Part shown: in pieces, positions 54,412 through 63,599 of the stretch
Layout of the letters: every line of letters starts with the position of its first letter
Numbering within the stretch: position 1 is the first letter of the stretch
Source: Allostella vacuolata
GTDB lineage: Bacteria; Pseudomonadota; Alphaproteobacteria; ATCC43930; Allostellaceae
Length of the DNA: 64,000 nucleotides
Direction of reading: 5' to 3'
NCBI GenBank assembly: GCA_006739055.1
Contig: AP019702.1
Location: 1,054,501 to 1,118,500 of the forward strand
Program-made: the position numbers and the translations under genes
The notes under the pieces: generated by a model
Database searches by the model: none
Seen by the model: only the letters and a program-made list of their open reading frames with translations
What the model was told of the DNA's origin: nothing

Positions 54412-55265
54412 CGCTTGCGCGCCAGGCGCGGGTCGATCAGGTCGCGCAGGCCATCGCCCAGCAGGTTGAGGCCGAGCACGGCCACCGCGATCGCCAGCCC
54501 GGGGAACACCGCCAGGTAGGGGGCGTCGTACATGAAGGTCTGGGCGTCGTTCAGCATCCGGCCCCAGCTCGGCAGGGGCGGCTGGGTGCCGAGGCCGAGA
54601 TAGGACAGGCCGGCCTCGGCCAGGATGGCGAGCGCGAAGGCAATCGTCGCCTGGACGATGACGATGCTGAGGATGTTGGGCAGGACATGCTCGACCGTAA
54701 TCCGCGCCTGGCCCTTGCCGGCCGCCCGCGCCGCCAGGATGAAGTCGCGCGCCCAGATGGTGCTGGCGGCCCCGCGCGCCAGCCGGGCGAAGACCGGCAC
54801 GTTGAAGATGCCGATGGCCAGGATCGAGTTGATGGTCCCCGGGCCGAGCAGGGCCGTGATCATGATCGCCGACAGGATGGCGGGGAAGGCGAAGGTGAAG
54901 TCGGAGAAGCGCATCACCAGCTCCTCGACCCAGCCGCGACGCGCGGCCGCCAGCAGGCCGAGTGCGGTGCCGATCGAGCAGCCGATGGCGACCGCGACCA
55001 CGCCGACCACGATCGAGTTGCGGGCGCCGACCATGATCATCGACAGGATGTCGCGGCCGAAATGGTCGGTGCCGAACGGGTGCTCGGCCGATGGCGGGCG
55101 CAGCTTGCGCGGCACCGCCAGCTCGATCGCCGAATAGGGCGTCCAGAAGAGCGAGACCAGGGCGGCGGCGATCACCAGCCCGGTCAGCACCGCGCCGATG
55201 GCGAAGCTGCGATGGCGGAAGGCGCGGGCGACCATGCCGGGCCCATCGTCGGCGGCGATGCTCAT
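54408..55265 (-). CDS. Oligopeptide-type ABC transporter permease (DppC)
   Basis: A 285-aa permease with the DppC segment [23 protein letters not shown], six hydrophobic helices and the EAA loop ([22 protein letters not shown]). The C-terminus is [19 protein letters not shown]. The ATG at 55265 overlaps the DppB stop (ATGA). Confidence 0.93.
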   Translation of the reverse strand: MSIAADDGPGMVARAFRHRSFAIGAVLTGLVIAAALVSLFWTPYSAIELAVPRKLRPPSAEHPFGTDHFGRDILSMIMVGARNSIVVGVVAVAIGCSIGTALGLLAAARRGWVEELVMRFSDFTFAFPAILSAIMITALLGPGTINSILAIGIFNVPVFARLARGAASTIWARDFILAARAAGKGQARITVEHVLPNILSIVIVQATIAFALAILAEAGLSYLGLGTQPPLPSWGRMLNDAQTFMYDAPYLAVFPGLAIAVAVLGLNLLGDGLRDLIDPRLARKR

Positions 55266-56209
55266 CGCTGGGTCCGCAGGCGGGGATCGATCACGGCATA
55301 GAGCACGTCGACCAGGAAGTTGACCACCACCACCAGGGCGGCGATCAGCACCACCACGTCCTTGACCACGATCAGGTCGCGCTGGCTGATCGCCTGGAAG
55401 ACCAGGCGGCCGACCCCCGGCAGGTAGAAGACGTTCTCGATGATGATGGTGCCGGTCAGCAGGTTGGCGAACTGCAGCCCCATGATGGTGACGACCGGGA
55501 TGAGGGCGTTGCGCAGCACGTGGCGCCACAGCGCCTGGCGGCGCGACAGGCCCTTGGCCCGGGCGGTGCGCACGAAATCCTCGCGCAGCACCTCCAGCAC
55601 GGCCGACCGGGTGACGCGGGCCAGGATCGCCGCCTGGACGATCGCCAGCGAGATCGCCGGCAGCAGCAGCGACTGCAGCGCCGGCAGGATGCCGGCCGAC
55701 CAGCCGGGAAAGCCGCCGGCCGAGAACCAGCCGAGGTGGACCGAGAAATAGAGGATGAGCAGGATGGCGAACCAGAAGTTGGGGATGGCGATGCCGAGCT
55801 GGCCGAACGCCATCACCCCCCAGTCGCCGGGCTTGCCATGGTGGCTCGCCGCATAGAGGCCGAGGCCGAGCGCGATCGCCACCGTCATCGCCATGGCGAT
55901 CAGCGCCAGCGGGATGGTCAGCACCAGCCGCTCGGCGATCAGCTCCGACACCGGCACCGAATAGGTGTAGCTGATGCCGAGGTCGCCGGTCGCCAGACCC
56001 GCGATCCAGGCGAGGTAGCGCTCGACCGGTGGCCGGTCGAGGCCGAGCTTGCGGCGCAAGGCCTCGACCGTCGACGGCTCGGCGTCGACCCCCAGCATCA
56101 CCTGGGCCGGGTCGCCCGGCAGGACCTCCAGCACCAGGAACACCACCAGCGAAGCCGCCAGCAGGGTCCCGATCAGGGTGCCGAATCGTCGGAGGAGGAA
56201 GAACGCCAT
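55262..56209 (-). CDS. Oligopeptide-type ABC transporter permease (DppB)
   Basis: A 315-aa permease starting with an FFLLRRFGTLIGTLLAASL helix and LEVLPGDPAQVMLG, then LATGDLGISYTYSVPV, and the EAA loop (DFVRTARAKGLSRRQALWRHVLR). It is 34 bp downstream of a methyltransferase-like gene, which separates it from the SBP gene of the same transporter. Confidence 0.93.
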   Translation of the reverse strand: MAFFLLRRFGTLIGTLLAASLVVFLVLEVLPGDPAQVMLGVDAEPSTVEALRRKLGLDRPPVERYLAWIAGLATGDLGISYTYSVPVSELIAERLVLTIPLALIAMAMTVAIALGLGLYAASHHGKPGDWGVMAFGQLGIAIPNFWFAILLILYFSVHLGWFSAGGFPGWSAGILPALQSLLLPAISLAIVQAAILARVTRSAVLEVLREDFVRTARAKGLSRRQALWRHVLRNALIPVVTIMGLQFANLLTGTIIIENVFYLPGVGRLVFQAISQRDLIVVKDVVVLIAALVVVVNFLVDVLYAVIDPRLRTQR

Positions 56210-56243
56210 CGCCGGATGGGGCTAGGGCCGGCCGCCGGTCCCG

Positions 56244-57470
56244 TCAAGCAAGCGAATGGGGCCGCGTCCAGCATCGATATCCGCCCGCCTGCGTCGGACC
56301 CGGGCCGTCGAGATTGCGGCTGGCCAGGAAGCGGTGCAGCGCTCCCAGGCCGGCTGCATCGACCAGGATGCGGCCGCCGGGCTCCACCCGGTCGAATAGC
56401 GGCGGCAGGGCGCGCTCGACCGCTCGCGCGTCGCCGCCAACGACGAGCATCGACAGGCGTTCGAACGGCGCGGCGGTCGTGCCGGCCAACGGTCCGGGCA
56501 GGATCGTCACCCGGCCGTCCAGCACCCGCACACGCTCCAGCGCCAGCATGTCCTCGCCGTCTTCGGCGGCGATCCAGGTATGGTTGGTGGCGTCCCGGTT
56601 GCGCACGACGCCGGCCAGCAGCGCCCCGGCGATGGCGGCTCCCTGGCCGGCCGCCAGAAAGTCGCCGGTCCGTCCACGGTCGAGCGCCGTCTCGGCGGCG
56701 TGGCGGAGCGGTCCGAGCCCGCGGCCTCCGGCCATTTCCTCCAGCCACGCCTGGAGAAGGTCGAGATAGAGCGGCCGGTGGGGCGGCGCGGGCACTTCCG
56801 GCCGCCCGCTCGTCGCGGGTCGATCGAACCCGGCCGCCGCCGCGCTCTGCATATGAGGGAAGTTCGCCAGATGCGGGCGTGCATCCCGCTGCTGCGCCAC
56901 TCGTTCCGCCTCGGTCAGGGGGCGCTTGCGCAGCTCGACGGCGATCTCGTCGATGGCGCGGGGGCGCACGGCCAGTTCCGCCTGCGCCACGCCCGCCTGA
57001 TGCAGCTTCCGCCCATAGGGGCTCGGGATCATCTGATGGCGCTGCAGGTCGAACCGGGCCTCGGTCCAGCCCATCATCCAGGACCAGCTCGTATAATAGA
57101 GCCAGCTGCGCTCATTGAAGGCGCGGACATGGGTCGGGTCCTGCCAGGCGCCATGCGACAGGTCATACGGCACCCGGATCGTCATGACCCCGCCGTCCTG
57201 GAGCAGGTTCAGACAGTTGGTCATGAGGCCGACCAGGTCCGGCACGTGTTCCAGCACATGCAGGGCGACGATCTCCGTGAACCGTCCGGCAGCCAGCTCC
57301 ACGTCGCCGAAGCGATGGGTCCGGAAGCGCATCCCGACCAGATCGCGCCGGCTCATGTCCGCGACGATGTCGGGCGCCGCCGCGGGCCAGATGTCGATGT
57401 TGAGCGACGCCTCGTCCCACAGGGGCCCGCTGCCGATATTGAGCCGCGTGGGAACGGGGGTGCTGGTCAT
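56244..57470 (-). CDS. SAM-dependent methyltransferase-like protein inside an Opp operon
   Basis: A 408-aa protein. The N-terminal domain (1 to about 200) has a class I methyltransferase plan: NIGSG (11-15) as the SAM-binding loop, LNIDIWPAAAPDIVADM as the acidic motif, and VALHVLEHVPDL (68-79) as motif IV, followed by GGVMTIRVPYDL. The C-terminal half (about 250-408) contains another alpha/beta segment (LSMLVVGGDARAVERALPPL, then GGRILVDAAGLGALHRFL) reminiscent of a second, degenerate methyltransferase-type fold. Its position between SBP and permease genes is odd. Substrate unknown. Confidence 0.75.
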   Translation of the reverse strand: MTSTPVPTRLNIGSGPLWDEASLNIDIWPAAAPDIVADMSRRDLVGMRFRTHRFGDVELAAGRFTEIVALHVLEHVPDLVGLMTNCLNLLQDGGVMTIRVPYDLSHGAWQDPTHVRAFNERSWLYYTSWSWMMGWTEARFDLQRHQMIPSPYGRKLHQAGVAQAELAVRPRAIDEIAVELRKRPLTEAERVAQQRDARPHLANFPHMQSAAAAGFDRPATSGRPEVPAPPHRPLYLDLLQAWLEEMAGGRGLGPLRHAAETALDRGRTGDFLAAGQGAAIAGALLAGVVRNRDATNHTWIAAEDGEDMLALERVRVLDGRVTILPGPLAGTTAAPFERLSMLVVGGDARAVERALPPLFDRVEPGGRILVDAAGLGALHRFLASRNLDGPGPTQAGGYRCWTRPHSLA

Positions 57471-57483
57471 TCGAAGCGATCTC

Positions 57484-58986
57484 TCATGGTTGGCCGGCCC
57501 AGCTCCATTGCCACAGTTCGGTCTGCACGATCGGCTCGTTCTGGCCGTAGCCACGCAATCCGGCCGCATAGACGCCGGTCTTGGCGAGCTGGAACAGGAA
57601 GCCGTGGACCGCATCTTCGGCGATCATCCGCTGGGCGTCCCCGTAGAGGGCGTGGAGCCGGGACGCATCGACCTCGGCGTCGATCCGCTTCATCAGCGCA
57701 TCGAGTTCCTGGTTCCGGTAGCCGTAATAGTAGTTGGGCCCGCGGACATAGTTGTCCATGTCGTAGGGCGAGGTGTGCGCGACGATCGTCATGTCATAGT
57801 TGCGCTGCTTGTAGACGATGTCCAGCCATTGCGCCCACTCGATCGGCTCGATGCGGACCTTGATGCCGGCCTGGGCCAGCTGGGCCGCGATCACCTCGGC
57901 GCCGCGCCGGGCATAGGTGAAGGGCGGCGGCTTGACCGTCGTCTCGAAGCCGTTCGGGAACCCCGCTTCCGCCAGCAGCGCCTTCGCCCTGGCAATGTCG
58001 TGGGGGTAGCGGCCGGTCAGGTCGACATAGGCCGGGTGGTGCGGCGGGAAGTGGCTGCCGATGGGGGTGCCGTACCCGAACATGGCTCCGTCGACCAGCG
58101 CCTTGCGGTCGAGCGCGTGGTTGACGGCGCGCCGCACGCGGATGTCGTCGAAGGGCTTGCGCGCGTTGTTCAGGGCCAGGATCACCTCGCCCTCGGTGGT
58201 GCCGATCACCACCTTGAAGCGCGGGTCGCGCTGGAAGCGGGCCAGGCTCTCGGGCGCGCCGATGACCGGGAAGGCATCGACGTCGCCCGCCAGCAGGGCC
58301 GCCACCTGGGCCGAGGCGTCCGGGATGAACTTGAACACCGCCTCGCGCATCCGGATGCGGTCGGCGTGGCGATGGCCGGGGTAGCGCTCGATCACCACCC
58401 GGTCGCCCTTGACCCACTCCTTGAAGCGGAACGGGCCGCTGCCGACCGGCCGGGTGCGGTTCTGCTCCACCGTCTCGGTCGCGGTGATCGCCGCGTCGCC
58501 GGCGGCCATCGAGAACAGGAAGATGCTGGTCGGCTGCTTCAGCCGGACGACGACCGTGCGCGGATCCGGCGTCTCGACCGCCTCGATCGGCTGGAAGATC
58601 TTCTTGGACGCGTTGACGCTGTCGGGTGCCATGGCCCGGGCAAAGGCCAGGCGGACGTCCTCCGACGTCAGGGCGCGACCATTGTGGAAGGTCACCTTCT
58701 CCGGCAGGCGAAAGGTGACGACCCGGCCGTCGGCGGAGACCGTCCAGCTGTCGGCCAGCCCCGGCACCACCCCGCCGCGGTCGTCGATCAGGGTCAGGCT
58801 CTCGAAGATATTGCCCGACACGATGCTGTCGATCGCCGCTGCCGCATTGATGGTCGGGTCCAGGACCGGCGGCTCGGCCTGCATGCCGACCACGACCCGG
58901 TCCTTGGCGGCCGCCGGCAGGCTGGGGGCCGCGGTGCCGGCCAGGGCAGCCAGGCCGATCGTTGCCATGGCGAGGGGGAGACGCAT
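57484..58986 (-). CDS. ABC transporter substrate-binding protein, family 5
   Basis: A 500-aa periplasmic receptor with a Sec leader (1 to about 27, ending in Ala-Ala-Ala-Lys) and SBP_bac_5 features (GLADSWTVSADGRVVTFRLPEKVTFHNGRALTSEDVRLAFARA). The ATG at 58986 has GAGG at suitable distance; a TTG two codons earlier is less likely. First gene of the third Opp-type operon (SBP, methyltransferase, DppB, DppC, OppD, OppF). Confidence 0.9.
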   Translation of the reverse strand: MRLPLAMATIGLAALAGTAAPSLPAAAKDRVVVGMQAEPPVLDPTINAAAAIDSIVSGNIFESLTLIDDRGGVVPGLADSWTVSADGRVVTFRLPEKVTFHNGRALTSEDVRLAFARAMAPDSVNASKKIFQPIEAVETPDPRTVVVRLKQPTSIFLFSMAAGDAAITATETVEQNRTRPVGSGPFRFKEWVKGDRVVIERYPGHRHADRIRMREAVFKFIPDASAQVAALLAGDVDAFPVIGAPESLARFQRDPRFKVVIGTTEGEVILALNNARKPFDDIRVRRAVNHALDRKALVDGAMFGYGTPIGSHFPPHHPAYVDLTGRYPHDIARAKALLAEAGFPNGFETTVKPPPFTYARRGAEVIAAQLAQAGIKVRIEPIEWAQWLDIVYKQRNYDMTIVAHTSPYDMDNYVRGPNYYYGYRNQELDALMKRIDAEVDASRLHALYGDAQRMIAEDAVHGFLFQLAKTGVYAAGLRGYGQNEPIVQTELWQWSWAGQP

Positions 58987-59083
58987 GGGCAATCCTCTAC
59001 GACGCGATTTCGCCGGCCGAACCTATCACGGGACCCGACCTTCCGGCGTGACAAGATCGCCCGGCGCCCCTATCGAACCGTCC

Positions 59084-59563
59084 ATGCGCTTCTTCTTCTA
59101 CGGAACCCTGCTGGATGCCGACCTGCGCCGCGTCCTGTGCGGTGCGGCCGCCGACGGGTGGGCGATGGCGCCGGCCGTCCTGGCGGATCACCGCCGCGGC
59201 CGCAGCCCCGGCCGCACCTACCCCTTCCTGCTGCCCGCACCGGGCGAAGCCGTGGCGGGGGCGACGGCCGGCGGGCTGGACGTCACCGCGGCGGCGATCC
59301 TGACCCTCTACGAGGGCAGCGGCTATCGGATCGCGCGGCTGGCGCCGGTGGGCACGGACGGGCCGGTCGACGCCTGGACCTTCCTGCCGCGTCGGCCGGT
59401 CAGTGCCCGGCTGCCCTGGAGCCTTGATGCCTGGAGCGAAGCCCACAAGGCGACCTCGCTGCGGCGCATCGCGGAATGGCGGGGCGGGCTTGCGGTCGCC
59501 GAGCTGGAACGGGCGGAGCGGCGCTGGCGGATCCGGCTGGCCGAAGCGGCCGGATCCGGCTGA
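59084..59563 (+). CDS. Gamma-glutamylcyclotransferase-like (GGCT/AIG2) protein
   Basis: A 159-aa protein with the GGCT-like substrate loop YGTLLD (6-11) and the LTLYEGSGYRIARL region that normally follows. Family members cyclise gamma-glutamyl amines to 5-oxoproline. The product of such a reaction would be the classic substrate of the HyuAB-type enzyme at 24-28 kb, but the genes are 30 kb apart. It appears monocistronic, divergent from the SBP gene and convergent with the carboxypeptidase gene. Confidence 0.78.
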   Translation: MRFFFYGTLLDADLRRVLCGAAADGWAMAPAVLADHRRGRSPGRTYPFLLPAPGEAVAGATAGGLDVTAAAILTLYEGSGYRIARLAPVGTDGPVDAWTFLPRRPVSARLPWSLDAWSEAHKATSLRRIAEWRGGLAVAELERAERRWRIRLAEAAGSG

Positions 59564-59572
59564 AGCGCCGGC

Positions 59573-61129
59573 TCAGTCGGCGCGGGCGACGGAGGCGGCG
59601 CCGGGCGGGATCACCGCGCAGGGGAAGGTGCGCTCGCCCAGCTGGCGGCACAGGGCGCGGGCGTCGCGCTCCTCCAGCCCGACGAAGCGGGCCCGGAACA
59701 GCCGTTCGTCCTGCGCCAGGACGGTCGATGCGCTGTCGCGCAGCAGCTTCGGCGCCTTCTTCTGGGCCTGTTTCAGGGCCCGGCTGGCGGCGTCCTGGCT
59801 GCTGAAGGCGCCGACCTGGATCGACCAGCTCTCGCCGCCTTCGTCCCGCCAGCCGGCGGCCTGGGCGATCCGTCCGGCGGCGTCATTGCTGGCGACGACC
59901 AGGCGCATCGGCTCCGACCGGCCGAGCGGGGGTGGTGGCGATTGCGGGCCCGATCCCGGCAGCGTCAGCACCCTGGTGGTGGACGGCAGCCGCAGCACGT
60001 GGGCCGGCGCGGGTGGCGGCGCCGGCTGGGCCAGGGCCGGCGGCGGGGTGGTGGGAAGGACGGGTGCCGGGGCAGCCGGATGCGCAAGCATGGGATGGGC
60101 CGGCAGCGGCTGGGCGGCGGACGCCAGCGTCTGCACGGGGACGGGGGGAATGACCGGGGTCGGCGCGGGAGCCTCGGCCAGCACGGGCGCGGCGGTCAGG
60201 GTGATATCGCGCAGTTCGGGCAGGGCCGGCGGCAACACCGGGGCGCGGGCCTCGCGGATCTCCGGCCGGCGGCTGGGCGCGCGGGCGAAGCCGGCATCGA
60301 GCAGGCTGGCCATGCGCACGTCGCGGGCGCTGGCGGTGTTGCCGCCCATCACGACGCCGATCAGGCGGCGGCCGTTGCGTTCGGCCGAGGCGACCAGGTT
60401 GAAGCCGGAGGCGTTGACGAAGCCGGTCTTGATCCCGTCCAGCCCCTCGAACTGGTCGAGCAGCCGGTTGTGGTTGTTGTAGTAGTTGCCGCGGAAGGTG
60501 AAGCCGCGGGTCGCGAACAGGGGGTAGTATTTCGGGTAGTCGCGCAGCAGCGCGCGGGCCAGCACCGTGAAGTCGCGCGCGGTGGTGATCTGCCGCGGGT
60601 CGGGCAGGCCGGAGGCGTTGCGGAAGGTGGTGCTGGCCATGCCCAGGCGCCGGGCGCGCACGGTCATGAACTGGGCGAATGCCGTCTCCGACCCGGCCAT
60701 CGCCTCGGCGATGACGGTGGCGGCATTGTTGGCCGACTTGGTGATGAGGCCGAGGATCGCCTCCTCGACGGTGATCGTCATGCCCGGACGCAGCGGCAGG
60801 CCCCAGGGCACCGTGGAGGCGAAGGCCGATACGGGCAGTTCCTGGTCCATCTTCAGGCGGCCGCGTTCCAGCGCCTCGAACACCAGGTAGAGCGTCATGA
60901 TCTTGGTGATCGAGGCGGGATGGCGCGGCGCGTCGGCGTTGGCCTCGTGCAGGATCTCGCCCGTGCGGGCATCGAGCACGATGGCCGCGTAGCGGTCCTG
61001 GACCGGCTTGGTCGCCTTGCGGCGCGGCGCCGCGTCGGCCTGGGCCGCGGCCGCCAGGACCGCGAATGCCACGAAGATAGCCCCGATGCGTCCCCAGATC
61101 GCCACGATGCGATGCCCCCCGCGCACCAT
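59573..61129 (-). CDS. D-alanyl-D-alanine carboxypeptidase (DacA-like) with SPOR domain
   Basis: A 518-aa penicillin-binding enzyme that trims pentapeptides in peptidoglycan. It has a signal peptide (about 1-34), then the three active-site motifs: SITK (S73, K76), SAN (132-134) and KTG (234-236). A long Pro/Ala-rich linker (about 290-405) joins it to a C-terminal SPOR domain (about 435-515; SWSIQVGAFSSQDAASRALKQ and RARFVGL), which binds denuded glycan at division sites. Alphaproteobacteria commonly carry DacA-SPOR fusions. Divergent from the glycosyltransferase gene. Confidence 0.93.
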   Translation of the reverse strand: MVRGGHRIVAIWGRIGAIFVAFAVLAAAAQADAAPRRKATKPVQDRYAAIVLDARTGEILHEANADAPRHPASITKIMTLYLVFEALERGRLKMDQELPVSAFASTVPWGLPLRPGMTITVEEAILGLITKSANNAATVIAEAMAGSETAFAQFMTVRARRLGMASTTFRNASGLPDPRQITTARDFTVLARALLRDYPKYYPLFATRGFTFRGNYYNNHNRLLDQFEGLDGIKTGFVNASGFNLVASAERNGRRLIGVVMGGNTASARDVRMASLLDAGFARAPSRRPEIREARAPVLPPALPELRDITLTAAPVLAEAPAPTPVIPPVPVQTLASAAQPLPAHPMLAHPAAPAPVLPTTPPPALAQPAPPPAPAHVLRLPSTTRVLTLPGSGPQSPPPPLGRSEPMRLVVASNDAAGRIAQAAGWRDEGGESWSIQVGAFSSQDAASRALKQAQKKAPKLLRDSASTVLAQDERLFRARFVGLEERDARALCRQLGERTFPCAVIPPGAASVARAD

Positions 61130-61257
61130 TTGTCGATCTGGATTCCCTTACCGGCTTCCTCAGGACGAGTCTACGCGGAACTGCCGATATCCGTGATATT
61201 GATTGCTTTTCTCGGGTCGCAGGACGGCCGCGGAAGCAGAGAAGAGGCGGGTTTGCG

Positions 61258-63417
61258 GTGAAGCGAGCGCCAGCGAAGGAATTGGCCACGGCCGAGCGTC
61301 TGCATCAGGCCGGCCGGCTCGCGGAGGCGGTGGCCGCCTACCGGGCGGTACTGGCGACTCGGCCGGATCATGCCGTCGCGCGCCATCGCATCGGCGTGCT
61401 GGCGCTGCAGGCGGGGCAGCCGCGGGCCGCACTCGACGAACTGGAGCTGGCCGCGCGCCTGGCGCCGCGCGACGCGCTCGTGCGGCATGACCTGGGGCAT
61501 GCGCTGGCGGCGCTGGGCCGGCTGGCCGATGCCGCCGCCGCGTGGGCGGAGGCCGGACGGCTGGCGCCACGCCTGGCATCGGCCCACGCGAACCAGGGCA
61601 TGGCCCTGGCCGCGCTCGGCCGCTTTGCGGAGGCGGCGCCGGTCTTCCGGGCGGCGCTGCAGGCGGACCCCAACCACCGCGACGCCTGGCTCGGCCATGC
61701 GGACAGCCTGCTGCGCTGCGGCCGGCCGGCGGATGCCCTGTCGGCGCTCGACCGGGCCCGCGTGCGGGTCGGGCCGCACCCCGACTTCGCCCTGGTCCGC
61801 GCCGCCGCCCTGCGCCAGACGGGCGACCCGGCGGCCGCCCTGGCCGTCCTGGACGAGGCGGTGGCCGCCGCCCCCCGCCATGCGGGCGCCTGGGCGGCGC
61901 TCGGCCTGGCCCGCCTCGACCAGGGCGACCCCGCCGGCGCGGCAGCCGCCCTGGAACGGGCCGAGGCGCTCGACCCGGCATCGCCGGAGGCGCCCTTCAA
62001 CCGGGCGACGGCGGAGCGCGAGCGGGACCGGCTGGGCGCCGCCCTGGCGGCGCTGGAGCGCGCCATCCGGCGTCGGCCGGGCTTCGCCTCGGCCCATCTC
62101 CACCGCGGCTTCGTCCTGCTCGACCAGGGGCGACCGGTCGAGGCCGTGGCGGCGCTCGACCAGGTCCTGGCGATCGACCCCGGCCATGCGGGCGCCGCCT
62201 CCGCCCGGCTCTTCGCCCTCAACTACCGCGACGACCTGGACGGGGCCGCGATCGCGGCCGCCCATCGCCGGTGGGGGGAAGGGTTCGCCGCGGCCTGCCC
62301 GGCACAGCCCGCGGCCATCCCCGACCGGGCGCCGGGCCGGCGCCTGCGCATCGGCTATGTCTCGGCCGATTTCCGCACCCATTCGGTCGCCTGGTTCCTG
62401 GAGCCGCTGCTGGCCCACCATGACCGCGACCGGTTCGAGGTCGCAGCCTATGCCGACGTCGCGACGGGCGATGCCACCACGGCCCGCCTGCGGGCCCATT
62501 GCGGCCTGTGGCGCGACATCCACGGGCTGGACGACGCGGCCGTGGCGGACCGGGTGCGGGCCGATGCGATCGACCTGCTGGTCGATCTGGGCGGCCACAC
62601 CGCCTACAACCGGCTGGGGGTGTTCGCGCGGCGGCCGGCCCCGCTTCAGGCGACCTGGCTCGGCTATCCCAACACGACCGGCCTGGCGGCGATCGACTTC
62701 CGCATCACCGATGCCACCGCCGACCCGCCCGGCGGGGCGGATGCTGACCATGTCGAGCGCCTGGTGCGCCTGCCGCGCCCGTTCCTCTGCTACGCCCCGC
62801 CCCCCGACCCGCCGCCGGCACGGGCGGCGGCAGCGCGCCCGGTCACGTTCGGCTCGTTCAACGCGCTGGCCAAGATGTCGCCGTCGGCGGTCGCTGCCTG
62901 GGCGGCGATCCTGGCCGGGCTGCCCGACGCCCGCCTGCTGCTGAAGGCGCGCGGACTGGACGACCCGGACACGGCCGCCTGGTGGCGCGGCCGGTTCGCC
63001 GCCGCCGGGGCCGATCCGGCGCGCATCGACCTGCATGGCCGGATCGCGTCGGCCGGCGGTCACCTGGCGCTCTACGGCGCGGTCGACGTGGCGCTCGACC
63101 CGTTCCCCTACAACGGCACCACGACGACCATGGAGGCGCTGGCGATGGGGGTGCCGGTGGTGGCGCTGGCGGGCGACCGCCATGCCGGCCGGGTGGGGGC
63201 GGCGATCCTGGGCCCGCTCGGGCTCGGGGAACTGGTCGCGCAGGATGTCGCGGCCTATGTCCGTCTGGCGGTCGGGCTCGGCCGGGACGGTGCGCGGCGG
63301 CAGGCTTACCACGACCGCCTGCCGGGGCTGCTGCGCGGCTCGACGCTGTGCGACGGGCCCGGCTTCGCGGCGGCGATGGAGGCAGCATTCCTGGCCGAGT
63401 GGCGCCGCCTGGCCTGA
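61258..63417 (+). CDS. TPR-containing O-GlcNAc transferase-like (SPINDLY, GT41) protein
   Basis: A 719-aa protein. Residues 1 to about 330 form tandem TPR units (such as AGRLAEAVAAYRAVLATRPDH). The C-terminal part (about 340-715) matches the GT41 catalytic fold, with RLRIGYVSADFRTHSVAWFL, DLLVDLGGHTAYNRLGVFARRPAPLQATWLGYPNTTGL and LDPFPYNGTTTTMEALAMGVPVV in order. Bacterial relatives are predicted to glycosylate proteins with nucleotide-sugar donors. It starts at GTG 61258. The target proteins are unknown. Confidence 0.9.
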   Translation: MKRAPAKELATAERLHQAGRLAEAVAAYRAVLATRPDHAVARHRIGVLALQAGQPRAALDELELAARLAPRDALVRHDLGHALAALGRLADAAAAWAEAGRLAPRLASAHANQGMALAALGRFAEAAPVFRAALQADPNHRDAWLGHADSLLRCGRPADALSALDRARVRVGPHPDFALVRAAALRQTGDPAAALAVLDEAVAAAPRHAGAWAALGLARLDQGDPAGAAAALERAEALDPASPEAPFNRATAERERDRLGAALAALERAIRRRPGFASAHLHRGFVLLDQGRPVEAVAALDQVLAIDPGHAGAASARLFALNYRDDLDGAAIAAAHRRWGEGFAAACPAQPAAIPDRAPGRRLRIGYVSADFRTHSVAWFLEPLLAHHDRDRFEVAAYADVATGDATTARLRAHCGLWRDIHGLDDAAVADRVRADAIDLLVDLGGHTAYNRLGVFARRPAPLQATWLGYPNTTGLAAIDFRITDATADPPGGADADHVERLVRLPRPFLCYAPPPDPPPARAAAARPVTFGSFNALAKMSPSAVAAWAAILAGLPDARLLLKARGLDDPDTAAWWRGRFAAAGADPARIDLHGRIASAGGHLALYGAVDVALDPFPYNGTTTTMEALAMGVPVVALAGDRHAGRVGAAILGPLGLGELVAQDVAAYVRLAVGLGRDGARRQAYHDRLPGLLRGSTLCDGPGFAAAMEAAFLAEWRRLA

Positions 63418-63450
63418 CGGACACGGACGATGCGGCGGTTTGTCGCGTAA

Positions 63451-63524
63451 TGTTGCACCGCACAATAGCCCCTTGACCCGGCTTTCTCGCGCCCGATATA
63501 AACCATCGTGTTGCAGTGCAGCAT
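63451..63524 (+). promoter_or_regulatory. Phasin promoter with flanking PhaR-like boxes
   Basis: TTGACC (63473-63478) and TATAAA (63497-63502) are 18 bp apart. Two imperfect palindromes of a TGTTGCA-TGCAACA type flank them: TGTTGCACCGCACAATA (63451-63467) and TGTTGCAGTGCAGCAT (63509-63524). TGC-rich repeats are what PhaR repressors bind at alphaproteobacterial phasin promoters (family knowledge). Confidence 0.6.
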
Positions 63525-63553
63525 GGGCGCCCCGGATATCCGGACTGCACTGC
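63513..63553 (+). promoter_or_regulatory. Nested hairpin in the phasin 5' leader
   Basis: GCAGTGCAG (63513-63521) pairs with CTGCACTGC (63545-63553), 9 bp. Nested inside is the perfect palindrome CCGGATATCCGG (63532-63543). This leader structure overlaps the second PhaR-like box and may affect RNA stability or regulator binding. Confidence 0.45.
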
Positions 63554-63599
63554 GGAACGATCCCCCGATCGATACGGCGAAGCCCGAGGGAGACCCCTG

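Noticed and set aside
59942-61261. Gly/Arg/Gln-rich plus frame opposite the DacA-SPOR gene
   Set aside because: The minus strand has all three penicillin-binding motifs and a SPOR domain.
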